This document shows, piece after piece, positions 10,223 through 18,614 of a stretch of DNA of 64,000 nt; position 1 is the first letter of the stretch; each line of letters opens with the position of its first letter. The position numbers and the translations under genes were made by a program. The stretch covers positions 1,178,001-1,242,000 of the forward strand of contig NZ_CP072350.1 of NCBI RefSeq assembly GCF_018127965.1, given 5' to 3'. Source of the stretch: Prevotella melaninogenica (GTDB taxonomy: Bacteria; Bacteroidota; Bacteroidia; Bacteroidales; Bacteroidaceae). Below the pieces are notes generated by a model that saw only the letters and a list, made by a program, of their open reading frames with translations, did not search any database and had not been told where the DNA came from.

Positions 10223-12388
10223 TTAAGCATAAGAATGCATACCACCAAGGATATAGTTGACACCAAAATAAGTCATAAGTATACTAAAGAATGACAGTAA
10301 CATAAAGAGATGATAATTCTTTGGTTTACCTAATGCTGAAAACGAATTGGTGTGCAAGGGGATAGCATAAATCATAAAGGTAATCAATGCCCACGTTTCT
10401 TTTGGGTCCCATCCCCAATAACTTCCCCAACTAATATTAGCCCATATAGCACCAATAAATATTCCTAATCCCAATGTTGTTATGGCTGGATAGAGGAAAA
10501 TCTGTGAAAGAACAGTCAACTGTCGATTAGCAGCCATAACGCTTTCTCGTTTACTATTACAAGTAAGGAAATAGGCTATTGCACTAATAAACGTAAGAGA
10601 GAGAAGCGCGTAAGAAATCATGATGATACTTACATGAATGCTTAATAGCGGACTATTCAACACCGGCATACGTGGTGTAATACTTGGATCCATCTCGCCA
10701 AGATGACTTACAAGAAGCATAAAGCCACTCATGAGTAAACCGAAAGTTGTCATAAGTTGTAGCTTCCTTGTCGTCAAAACAGATACAAGCATGATAAGCC
10801 AAGATAACAGTAACATCGTCTCATAGCCGTTAGCGAGTGGAATCGTACCATTAATAACCCATCTCAGCGCTAACGTAAAGGTAAGAGCGCACCATGAAAG
10901 AGACATTAACCAAGTAAAAAATCTATATCTTTTCTTATGTGCAAGGAATAAGACAGAGAGTAAACCTGCTGTCAAATTAAAGATAAAAAGTATAGTTGTA
11001 AATGGGAAATGATTATAAATTCCTTCTGCTTTAATCACTGTATCAGATGGAATCGTATTACCACCATATCTATATTGATACTTTCTTAATTTCAGAATGA
11101 GCTCGTTCAGCATATCAATCTTCCCCTGTCTGGCAAGCTGCCCCGCTAAAGGAAGAATAGAACGAATATACTGTTGCTGCTCCTTTGGCATATCTTTCGG
11201 ATATCTATCAGTAGGTGTAAACCACTCAACAGTATTACTCTTAGACGTATAAGGGAAGATTCTCAGAGGTTTACCTTGCGTTAGTTCCATCAACAGCATC
11301 ATCTTATCGTCTGTATCAAGCAACTGCTTTGATACATTGTCATTCTCCTGGCTATGTGCATCTTGAAGGTAAGGTCCTAATATATAACCTTGTTGTCCAA
11401 ACAAACTCATAGGAGAAATATATTCGTTTAAGTGCAACTTGTTACGCAGTTCAGCTCCCTTTAGTCTTAAGATAGGTTCCTTCACCCACTCTTGTCCCCA
11501 GAACATAAAGCCCGTTAAAACCTGAGAAGGAGTAAAGTCTTTGTAGCTTTTCTTACCATAAAGTTTTGTGGTAAAGTCGATTGCATACGTCTCTATAGGA
11601 CAAATTCGTCCATTATAAACAATCAATATCTTTCCAAATTCGTCAGCAGTCTGACGTGGTAATGCAGGCTGTGCACTTGCATTCAAACAACCCATCACCA
11701 GTATGATGACAGCTATTGCTTCCTTACGAAGTAAACGTCGGAAGTTTCCCTTAGGGTCAATCAGCATCGCTATAAGCCCGAAAAACAGAAGGGCATAACC
11801 TAAATAAGTAACAGGGATTCCATACGGGTCGGAATTAACAGAGAGATAACTACCTTTCATGTCTTCATCATAGCTACTTTGATAGAGGCGTGTGCCATAG
11901 CCAGAGTAGATATTATTCATTGAAATCTGATACTGTTCATTCTTATCTCCTTGGATAAGTGTGACAATTGATGCATAATCCATTGCAGCCATGTTGCCAG
12001 CATGGTAAGACACAGTAAACTTGTTCAGTTGAATACTGAATGGTAGTTTAGCCTCGTTTCCATCCTTGGTAATATACGTATCTATCGTTTTCCCTTGTCG
12101 AAGATGTACCACACCTTTATTAGAGGTGAGATGAGTTAGCAATGCCCCAAGGAGAATTACGACAAAAGACAAATGTAATGTTATAACAATTGGTCGACGA
12201 ATCTTTCGCTTTAGAAAATAAACAATGCCTGCTGCAGCACCAATAGCCCACAACAAACAAAACCACCACGACCCGAAAATGTTGTCTGAAACATAATCAA
12301 GACTGGTATATTTCCCAATGATTGTCCCTGTTGCCATCACTATAACAAGGAGAACATAAATAATTTCAAGCGTCTTCTTTGTTCGCAT
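10223..12388 (-). CDS. Cytochrome c synthase, fused ResB-CcsA (CcsBA) type
   Basis: 721 residues. System II CcsBA exports haem and attaches it to CXXCH motifs of exported c-type cytochromes. The N-terminal ~230 residues contain four membrane helices and a ResB-like periplasmic part (FVVILLGALLTHLTSNKGVVHL). A soluble periplasmic stretch follows (about 240-465). The C-terminal ~260 residues are the CcsA half, with the tryptophan-rich WWD signature WGSYWGWDPKETWALI and conserved haem-ligating His positions (FMLLVSHLGEMDPS; ALPLHTNSF-like). It is the last gene of a four-gene block beginning with the porin at 16985, and lies 82 bp after a di-haem oxidoreductase gene, whose product is an obvious substrate. 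A stem-loop lies in that 82-bp gap. Confidence 0.88.
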   Translation of the reverse strand: MRTKKTLEIIYVLLVIVMATGTIIGKYTSLDYVSDNIFGSWWFCLLWAIGAAAGIVYFLKRKIRRPIVITLHLSFVVILLGALLTHLTSNKGVVHLRQGKTIDTYITKDGNEAKLPFSIQLNKFTVSYHAGNMAAMDYASIVTLIQGDKNEQYQISMNNIYSGYGTRLYQSSYDEDMKGSYLSVNSDPYGIPVTYLGYALLFFGLIAMLIDPKGNFRRLLRKEAIAVIILVMGCLNASAQPALPRQTADEFGKILIVYNGRICPIETYAIDFTTKLYGKKSYKDFTPSQVLTGFMFWGQEWVKEPILRLKGAELRNKLHLNEYISPMSLFGQQGYILGPYLQDAHSQENDNVSKQLLDTDDKMMLLMELTQGKPLRIFPYTSKSNTVEWFTPTDRYPKDMPKEQQQYIRSILPLAGQLARQGKIDMLNELILKLRKYQYRYGGNTIPSDTVIKAEGIYNHFPFTTILFIFNLTAGLLSVLFLAHKKRYRFFTWLMSLSWCALTFTLALRWVINGTIPLANGYETMLLLSWLIMLVSVLTTRKLQLMTTFGLLMSGFMLLVSHLGEMDPSITPRMPVLNSPLLSIHVSIIMISYALLSLTFISAIAYFLTCNSKRESVMAANRQLTVLSQIFLYPAITTLGLGIFIGAIWANISWGSYWGWDPKETWALITFMIYAIPLHTNSFSALGKPKNYHLFMLLSFFSILMTYFGVNYILGGMHSYA

Positions 12389-12402
12389 CTGTAAGATAAT
12401 AA

Positions 12403-12440
12403 AGAAGAAGATGAGTCCTTCTGAGACTACATCTTCTTCC
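12403..12440 (-). terminator. Intercistronic stem-loop between di-haem oxidoreductase and ccsBA
   Basis: GAAGAAGATG near 12404 pairs with CATCTTCTTC near 12439. On the minus strand the hairpin is followed by TTTATTA. It may be a partial terminator or an RNA-stability element that lowers ccsBA expression. Confidence 0.5.
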
Positions 12441-12470
12441 TATAAATGTTCTTGTTACTTACTAAAATTA

Positions 12471-14168
12471 TTAGATAGAGCGTATGAACTTAACCACTGC
12501 ATCTCTATCAGCCTTAGGCAACTTATAGAACTTCACAGCAGCATTATAAGCCTGACTGTTCTTACTATAAGCATGCCACATGATTGCTTCAATCTCATTA
12601 CGTGCTCGAGCATCATGGAGACGATCTTCTGCACCAGAGTTGATAAGTGACAGACCTCTACCCCATAAAGGTGTTGTACGACACCATGAACCATGAATAT
12701 CATTCTTCATATCCAACTTATGCTGGATAAAGTCTGAATAAGGATAAATCTTCTGGTTAGCATACTTAGGCAACTGCTTATTGCCAATAATCTTAGAAGA
12801 GCCATGGTTGTCTGCACCTGTTGTCCAAGAAGCCTTGTGACAATGCGCACATCCAAGATCGCCAACAAAGAGTTCCTTTCCTCTCTGAACCTCCTTATCA
12901 TTCAAGTTTCTTGCTCGCGGAACGGCAATACCTCTGTGCCAAACCATAAATGCATGATAAGCGTCATCGCTCACCTCTGGCTTGAAGTTGAAGTAAGGGT
13001 TGTTATACAAATCAACATTATCGTTTGGAGAAAGCAAATAGCCTACTGCCTTCTTTATGCCTTCGCGAGTTCCATCGTTATAATAAGGATGTACATAAGA
13101 CGTTGGATTACTTCCATGCTGCTGTATATAATCAATGACATTTTGGTTTTCAGACATTGCTTTAGCCCATGCTTCTGTTGAACAGATGTGCTTGATATCT
13201 GAACGTAAGATATTCAACTCATCCCACAAAGCAACATCATTCTCAAGACAGCCATCAAGTAAGTCGTAATTGAAACGCTTGATGAACTTGTTTCCAAAAT
13301 AATCACTTGCCCATGCTTCAGGCTTCAACTGCTTTGTTGTATTGTCCCAGAACTCTGGATTCAACTCTACAAAGCGTCCCTCTGCCTCATATTGTTTCTT
13401 TAAGTCTTCATTAGAAATAGCATCAATCAAACCAAGACCTTGGAAGTTACATGAAGCTATCAAACGTACTTCGTAGTTGTTTGGCACTGGGTCTGTGTTG
13501 AAAGCAGACTGTGGAATAGCAACAGAAGGATAACGGAGACTAAACTTCTCACCATCAGGGAACTGCATTGGGAGTCCGCTTGGCATTGAAGTAACATCAT
13601 GCCAAGTAATCTTTATTTGCTTTGGATCTACTGGTGGTAAGAATGGCTCTACAGCTTGAAGCATCGTAAAGGTAGTCAACTGGTCAATTGGTGTACCATT
13701 ATTGCTTCCTGGAGCATCAGGTGTATAAACAGAAACAATGTAACCGTTGCCCTTTACTGGGTCCATGTCATTACGGCTATGCCCATGGCTATAACCACCA
13801 GAGTGGCAATACTCACATGAACGACGAGATGCTACAGGGCCCCAACCTTTGTATGGTTCGGTACTAAGGGTGTACTTAGCACTTGCCATCATATCTCCTT
13901 GGTTGAAGAGATCAGTTAGTCCTTGTTCGTCGATAGCTGGTGTGTTGTCCTCATAACCACCTGCTGCGGTATTCTCTGTCGTACCAAGTTTGCCACCTGG
14001 GTACCATTCGTCTGCAGAGAAGTTACCTACTGCCTGACCAATGTACTTAGTCTCAGGCTCTGATGGTTGCTGTGGATTGTCTGGCGTAACATTGTCGTCA
14101 GAACATGCAGCAAACGCAAATAAGAGTGCTCCAGCAAGTAGGTATTTGCTATAGCTGTTGTGTCTCAT
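12471..14168 (-). CDS. Di-haem c-type oxidoreductase (DUF1111/DHOR family lipoprotein)
   Basis: 565 residues. The N-terminus YLLAGALLFAFAACSDD is a lipoprotein signal with Cys near residue 22, followed by a Pro/Gln-rich linker. Two haem c motifs are visible: CEYCH (about residue 118) and CAHCH (about residue 445), with the second in a cytochrome-like domain (ARNLNDKEVQRGKELFVGDLGCAHCHKAS). The length and the two-haem layout fit the DUF1111 di-haem oxidoreductases, which are related to cytochrome c peroxidases and often sit beside imelysin genes. The upstream neighbour is imelysin and the downstream neighbour is CcsBA. Inferred role: surface or periplasmic electron transfer linked to iron uptake. 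Confidence 0.85.
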   Translation of the reverse strand: MRHNSYSKYLLAGALLFAFAACSDDNVTPDNPQQPSEPETKYIGQAVGNFSADEWYPGGKLGTTENTAAGGYEDNTPAIDEQGLTDLFNQGDMMASAKYTLSTEPYKGWGPVASRRSCEYCHSGGYSHGHSRNDMDPVKGNGYIVSVYTPDAPGSNNGTPIDQLTTFTMLQAVEPFLPPVDPKQIKITWHDVTSMPSGLPMQFPDGEKFSLRYPSVAIPQSAFNTDPVPNNYEVRLIASCNFQGLGLIDAISNEDLKKQYEAEGRFVELNPEFWDNTTKQLKPEAWASDYFGNKFIKRFNYDLLDGCLENDVALWDELNILRSDIKHICSTEAWAKAMSENQNVIDYIQQHGSNPTSYVHPYYNDGTREGIKKAVGYLLSPNDNVDLYNNPYFNFKPEVSDDAYHAFMVWHRGIAVPRARNLNDKEVQRGKELFVGDLGCAHCHKASWTTGADNHGSSKIIGNKQLPKYANQKIYPYSDFIQHKLDMKNDIHGSWCRTTPLWGRGLSLINSGAEDRLHDARARNEIEAIMWHAYSKNSQAYNAAVKFYKLPKADRDAVVKFIRSI

Positions 14169-14195
14169 AATGTTTTATAGTTAAATTTACGTTTG

Positions 14196-14233
14196 AAACG
14201 TAGCCTTGTCCTAAAGAAGACAAAGCTACGTTT
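14196..14233 (-). terminator. Intercistronic stem-loop between imelysin and di-haem oxidoreductase genes
   Basis: AAACGTAGCCTTGTC (14196-14210) pairs with GACAAAGCTACGTTT (14219-14233). Only a short T run follows on the minus strand, so a partial terminator or processing site fits better than a full stop. Confidence 0.5.
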
Positions 14234-14271
14234 ATTATTGATATTTACTTTTCAGATTTGCAAGAACCTAA

Positions 14272-15633
14272 TTACTTATCTTTTTGCTGATTAATCCATG
14301 TACCAGCAGCATTAAGAGCTTCGTTCAAGGCATCAACCTTATCAATGCAAGTCTTAACCTGTGGATTACCTGGTTGGTCAATGAATGCAATACCACTCTT
14401 CTTAGCTGTCTCCAAGGCTGCAATTGCTTCGTTAAGAGCACTGTTCAACTCATTGTACTTAGGATAGTTATTGTTCCTCAAGAAGTTCATAATAGAGTAC
14501 TGAGCTGGAGTAGAGATGTTCTCTGTACCACGAACTCCATAGAGTGAATTCTTGATAGAATAGATGTTATCCTGGTAATCTTGGAATGAACGCTTACTGT
14601 AAGGTGACTCGATGTAGTTAGCTGCATCGGCTGCAGTACCAGTACCTGTAGCCTTACGATAAGCTTGACCAAGTTTCTGTGAAGCGACCTCCTCACAAAT
14701 ACCACTACATCCGCCAATAAAGATATTGTTCAGTGTCTCATGCCATGAAGCAAACATACCATTCTCCTTTGTGGCGAACTGTGAATAATCACGATATGGA
14801 ATTAACTTTGCAGAAAGTCCTCTGTGACGTGTTCCATTGACTACCCACATTGCATCAGCAAGCTGGTTCACGTGAGAAGTTGGTATACTTGTACCTAACC
14901 AACCATATTCCAAGAGGTAAGTCATGTTACGGAGGTCACCAGCAACAGCTGCTGCAAAAGCTGCTTCGTTCACTGTACTTACGCTTGTAAGACCTTGTTC
15001 TGTCTCTTTCTCAGCATTGAAGTCTGCTACAGTACGGTTCTTACCATTACGGAAGAGAACGAACTCTAATCCATGGAAACCTAACACAGAGTCGAAATTA
15101 CCATTGTTGTCATAAACATACTTGGCTGGGTTCTCACCATTGATACCAGCAATAACGTTTGCATCATTCAATGCTCTGGTCAACTGGTCATGGTCGAGTG
15201 GCCATGAGTCGATATGAGGGTCGATCTCATTGTCAGAAGCAGCACCATAGAGGAAAGACTCACTCTGCTCCCAATCTCGACGTGCTCCTTTGAAAGCTTC
15301 ACAAGCAGCATCGATGTCATTCTGGGTCAATGTACCAGCTTTACGCTTCTGATAAAGATTCTGGCAGGCCTTATAAAGAATGTCAGACTTCTCTGCTAAA
15401 TCTAAATATGTAGGTTTAACAACTTCATTAATGTAGTTTGCAACAACCTTACCCATCTCTGTTTTGTTCGCGTTTGCTCTACTTTCGCTTTCAGCCTGAC
15501 TTAAAGCATTTTGCTGTTCAGGTGTGAGAATTGTTGTGTTAATAACTTCATCATCATCACTACTACATGATACGAAGCCTGTAGCTAATGTTCCTGCAAG
15601 AAGGAACATAGCAAGTTTTGTTACTTTTTTCAT
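14272..15633 (-). CDS. Imelysin-family lipoprotein (IrpA-like)
   Basis: 453 residues. The N-terminus MKKVTKLAMFLLAGTLATGF ending in VSC is a lipoprotein signal (Cys 23), followed by an acidic SSDDDE linker. The body is the helical imelysin fold; the hallmark GxHxxE motif is present as GFHGLEFVLFR around residue 187. Family members include cyanobacterial IrpA and the EfeO M75 domain, which handle iron at the cell surface or in the periplasm. The gene lies between a porin and a di-haem oxidoreductase gene on one strand, so a role in iron capture is likely. Whether it binds iron itself cannot be told from sequence alone. Confidence 0.88.
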   Translation of the reverse strand: MKKVTKLAMFLLAGTLATGFVSCSSDDDEVINTTILTPEQQNALSQAESESRANANKTEMGKVVANYINEVVKPTYLDLAEKSDILYKACQNLYQKRKAGTLTQNDIDAACEAFKGARRDWEQSESFLYGAASDNEIDPHIDSWPLDHDQLTRALNDANVIAGINGENPAKYVYDNNGNFDSVLGFHGLEFVLFRNGKNRTVADFNAEKETEQGLTSVSTVNEAAFAAAVAGDLRNMTYLLEYGWLGTSIPTSHVNQLADAMWVVNGTRHRGLSAKLIPYRDYSQFATKENGMFASWHETLNNIFIGGCSGICEEVASQKLGQAYRKATGTGTAADAANYIESPYSKRSFQDYQDNIYSIKNSLYGVRGTENISTPAQYSIMNFLRNNNYPKYNELNSALNEAIAALETAKKSGIAFIDQPGNPQVKTCIDKVDALNEALNAAGTWINQQKDK

Positions 15634-15680
15634 TACAATCTTTTTTAAATAATGGTTATTCGATCTTTATTCTTTGTCTT

Positions 15681-16985
15681 TTAAAGGAAGAATCCTTGAT
15701 AAGCGATACCAATATTAATTGCTGGCTCATCATTGTATCCCTTCTTCAGATTACGGTAGTTGTATTCTGCCTTGATAGCAATCTGTGGAATAGGATAATA
15801 GTTAATACCTGTTGCAAGAACGGTTCTATTAGTCCACTGCTTAGTTACAGCATGAATATAAGAATCATAGTGCTCAATATGTCCGAAAACATAAAGTTTC
15901 TGATTGTCTTCACGCAACTTGTGAATCTGAGAGAAAATATCATAACCTACCTCAAACATCATTGCCATTGCATGACTTCCGAAGTATTTACCATTACCTG
16001 ACTCGTATGGCTTAACATACTGAACATTAGGGTATGAGAGCTGTGAAATCTCTTGCGCATTGCTTACATAACCATAGTCAATGTTTCCGCGTGCAATCCA
16101 ATTATACTTATTATAGGTGAAGTCTAAACTACCAAGATAGACATTACCCTTAATCTTCTTCTTCTCTCCCTTCTCACTATCATGTGGAACATTGTTATGC
16201 ATAGCCTGACCAACATAGCCACTAACACCAATACGAAGACCAGGAATAGTATGATTGTCTACACGTGCAAGGAAACCATACTTATTAGCAACCTCGAACT
16301 CGAAAGGACTTGATGTGCCTTTCTGAATCCAGTTAGCACGACTGAAATGATAAGCATCCAATCCAGCTATCATCTGTGCAACATAACTGAAATCGCCTGC
16401 CTTACCCCAGAAAGAAATACCTGTTTGGTGCCATGTACTTGGGAGGATAGTGTTTTCCCCCTCAGGACGATAGACAGTAAAGAAATTTAATGGCTCATGA
16501 TGAGCGTTAACTAAGCCGAATGGCACAACGATATGACCAGCACGGATATTGAAAGCTTTGCTAAATGACTTCTGCAACCAGAACTGTTCGAGTTCAACCT
16601 CACCACCTTTCTCAGTTTCATGTTCGAACTCAATAGCCTCATCTGCCTCGTATTCGATAGCAGAACCAGAGCCACCATGCTCAAATTCAATCTCTGATCC
16701 TACAGACCAACCTTTTCCAAAATCATAACCAAGATAGATAACGGCATGCGGAATATCAAATCTTCCATGGCTTGGGTCCTTCTTATAAAGACCTGGTGTC
16801 GTATAACGATTACCATTATCACTGTAGAAATTGCGAGAATAAGCAGCTTCACCATAACCGCCAAGACTTAACTTATTGCCTTTAGCATGTGTCATAACTG
16901 AATCGGCTGCATTTACTTGTGCATGTACTGCGCTCGTACCAGAAAGGAGTACGGCAAAAGTTATCCCAGATATAAACTTCATCAT
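15681..16985 (-). CDS. Outer-membrane porin of the imelysin operon
   Basis: 434 residues. The start MMKFISGITFAVLLSGTSAV gives a signal peptide cleaved after HAQ. The mature sequence is a beta-barrel with many aromatic strands (LSLGGYGEAAYSRNF; WSVGSEIEFEHGG) and the C-terminal strand NIGIAYQGFFL ends in Phe-Leu. A stretch rich in E and H (about residues 105-140: EFEHGG, EFEHETEKGG) could bind metal ions near the pore. It is first in the block and has a TACCTTTG -7 box about 35 bp upstream. It would admit the substrate that imelysin and the di-haem protein act on. A phosphate-selective-porin-like fold (OprO/OprP-like) is possible. Confidence 0.72.
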   Translation of the reverse strand: MMKFISGITFAVLLSGTSAVHAQVNAADSVMTHAKGNKLSLGGYGEAAYSRNFYSDNGNRYTTPGLYKKDPSHGRFDIPHAVIYLGYDFGKGWSVGSEIEFEHGGSGSAIEYEADEAIEFEHETEKGGEVELEQFWLQKSFSKAFNIRAGHIVVPFGLVNAHHEPLNFFTVYRPEGENTILPSTWHQTGISFWGKAGDFSYVAQMIAGLDAYHFSRANWIQKGTSSPFEFEVANKYGFLARVDNHTIPGLRIGVSGYVGQAMHNNVPHDSEKGEKKKIKGNVYLGSLDFTYNKYNWIARGNIDYGYVSNAQEISQLSYPNVQYVKPYESGNGKYFGSHAMAMMFEVGYDIFSQIHKLREDNQKLYVFGHIEHYDSYIHAVTKQWTNRTVLATGINYYPIPQIAIKAEYNYRNLKKGYNDEPAINIGIAYQGFFL

Positions 16986-17019
16986 TGAGTTATTATTTAA
17001 TATATTTATAACTTGGGTA

Positions 17020-17135
17020 CAAAGGTAGAGTTTTCTGAAGTAAATGACAATACCTAAATCTGTTGAAATTATGTACCTAAGTTATACCATAATACTCAAT
17101 CTTTTATTCAAGTTTTTCACCACATTTAGGTATTA
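17020..17135 (-). promoter_or_regulatory. Promoter and TACCTAA operator-like sites upstream of the iron operon
   Basis: On the minus strand TACCTTTG (complement of about 17020-17027) is a Bacteroidetes -7 box for the porin gene. Just upstream are TACCTAAAT at 17051, TACCTAAGT at 17074 and the reverse half TTTAGGTAT at 17125-17133. Further loose copies (TACCTAT) lie at about 17263 and 17321. DtxR/MntR-type metal repressors use TTAGGT-like half-sites, so metal-dependent control is a reasonable inference. No regulator gene is nearby. Confidence 0.45.
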
Positions 17136-17409
17136 TTGAAAATAATACAAACACCCCATCCATAAATAAACTATTTTTATCACAATGAATGATTAAGGTC
17201 ACAATAATCACGTTTCTGTATTAGACAAATTACATACTAACATCTATTATAATCCTAAAAATACCTATATATATTTATTAACGTACACATTCTATTGAAC
17301 CGTCGTTACTAAAACAAACCATACCTATTTAAGATTTTAAAGGCTATTGGGACTAAAAGGAAGTCTATAAAAAGACATTTATGTAAGGAATTTTTCTTTC
17401 GCAGATTTT

Positions 17410-17519
17410 TATTGATGCTTAATTGGACTCGAAAAGACGCCCTTTTGGCTTGCAAAAGATGCCCTTTTGAGGTCTTATTAACGCCCTTTTGAAGTCCAAT
17501 TAAGCACCTCTTCGCAAGT
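17410..17519. repeat. 22-bp repeat array, class C, copy 1
   Basis: Units at 17432-17453, 17454-17475, 17476-17497 and 17498-17519, with one more upstream from about 17410, each close to AAAAGATGCCCTTTT plus seven variable bases. The flanks also match copy 4 (56061-56170): TTTTTATTGATGCTTAATTG before, and TTTACAAC followed by CTGATA after, so the repeated module is longer than the array. It lies downstream of the membrane-protein gene at 17654. The rest of the 17136-17653 gap is AT-rich with no gene seen. Confidence 0.75.
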
Positions 17520-17653
17520 ATCTTTACAACATACTGATACACTGCAAGTTACAAACAGTCTCAAAAATAGTGTTTTATTCGGTTTTTAAAAGAATATTTT
17601 TGCAATATTTGTAAAGATATTTCCGACCTAAATTTATTGTATAAAGAAGAATA

Positions 17654-18610
17654 CTACTTCGCATAATAATAGGCAGCATAGCTACCTTTTTTATAAGGTG
17701 CAATAAGCCTTAAACCCCGTTTCTTTAGCGAAAGAATCTTGATAGCTTCTTTATAATAACGTGGACGAAGGCTATCTGCTGGGTAATACTGCGGAAGATA
17801 ACGAGCAAAGTCATTAAGATTGCGATCTAACAAGAAACCTGTCAACTGATAGTTAGCTGAATTACGGGTTACTTTATAGAGCACACTATCAGGTTGCAGC
17901 CACGAATGCACCTTTCCAGGGCGCAATGTACTTGCCCCACCCACCAAAGGATAATGGAAAAGACTGTCTGCTAAATGACCTCTACGTGCAACGGCATAGA
18001 TGGTTAGCATAGATGATACAGAATCCGTATGTGGCATTGTCCGTACTACATCCAATGCACCCGCATAATCCTTTTTATCTATCAAAGCCTCAACTTTAGC
18101 ACGTTGATGAAAATATCTATCACTATTACTAAAGAGTCCTATAAACAAGAAAAAGCCAAGAAAAAGCAATAGGTTTATCCAAATCATCTGTGAAAACGGA
18201 CCATAGCTGCGTGATTCTGGCTCATAAGGTTCAAAGCGTTTGACAGCAAACATTACAAAAGTATAAACCAACAATAGCAAAGGAGCTATCCATAACCAAT
18301 TGCCAAACGATACGCTGTCGGCTGTAGGACGAAGGTCAGAGATGATTGTAAGAATAAGAAAAGATGGAAAGTAAGTCAAGCCAAAGCCTCGCTTATTCAA
18401 CTTAAACAATGAGCTTATACCCATTTGGAGTAACTTTAAAGTAAGCGTTATCAACACTGCACCTAACATTGGATCATAGAAGGTTTGCCTTCCTGAAGCC
18501 AAGTGCTGTACTACGGTCATCACATCTGCTTGATAGAAAAACAGATAACAGAATGTGAATGAGCAAAATAGTACTGTGCAAATAGCACGCATAAACTTAC
18601 TTTCCATCAT
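17654..18610 (-). CDS. Polytopic membrane protein of unknown function
   Basis: 318 residues. About five membrane helices fill residues 8-180 (CTVLFCSFTFCYLFFY; LWIAPLLLLVYTFVMFAV; IWINLLLFLGFFLFIGLF), followed by a soluble C-terminal region with TPR-like helices (DKKDYAGALDVVRTMPHTDS). I do not recognise a named family with confidence. Its start lies 4 bp after the stop of glgB on the same strand, so it is translated from the same message. The C-terminus ends KKGSYAAYYYAK. Confidence 0.7.
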   Translation of the reverse strand: MMESKFMRAICTVLFCSFTFCYLFFYQADVMTVVQHLASGRQTFYDPMLGAVLITLTLKLLQMGISSLFKLNKRGFGLTYFPSFLILTIISDLRPTADSVSFGNWLWIAPLLLLVYTFVMFAVKRFEPYEPESRSYGPFSQMIWINLLLFLGFFLFIGLFSNSDRYFHQRAKVEALIDKKDYAGALDVVRTMPHTDSVSSMLTIYAVARRGHLADSLFHYPLVGGASTLRPGKVHSWLQPDSVLYKVTRNSANYQLTGFLLDRNLNDFARYLPQYYPADSLRPRYYKEAIKILSLKKRGLRLIAPYKKGSYAAYYYAK

Positions 18611-18614
18611 AAAT

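Noticed and set aside
17410..17519. CRISPR array
   Set aside because: Units are contiguous and degenerate, without unique spacers between exact repeats, and no cas genes are present. The same holds for all eleven arrays.
17309..17542. Minus-strand 77-residue frame over the class C array
   Set aside because: It is made mainly of translated repeat sequence, has no ribosome site or known similarity, and overlaps the array.
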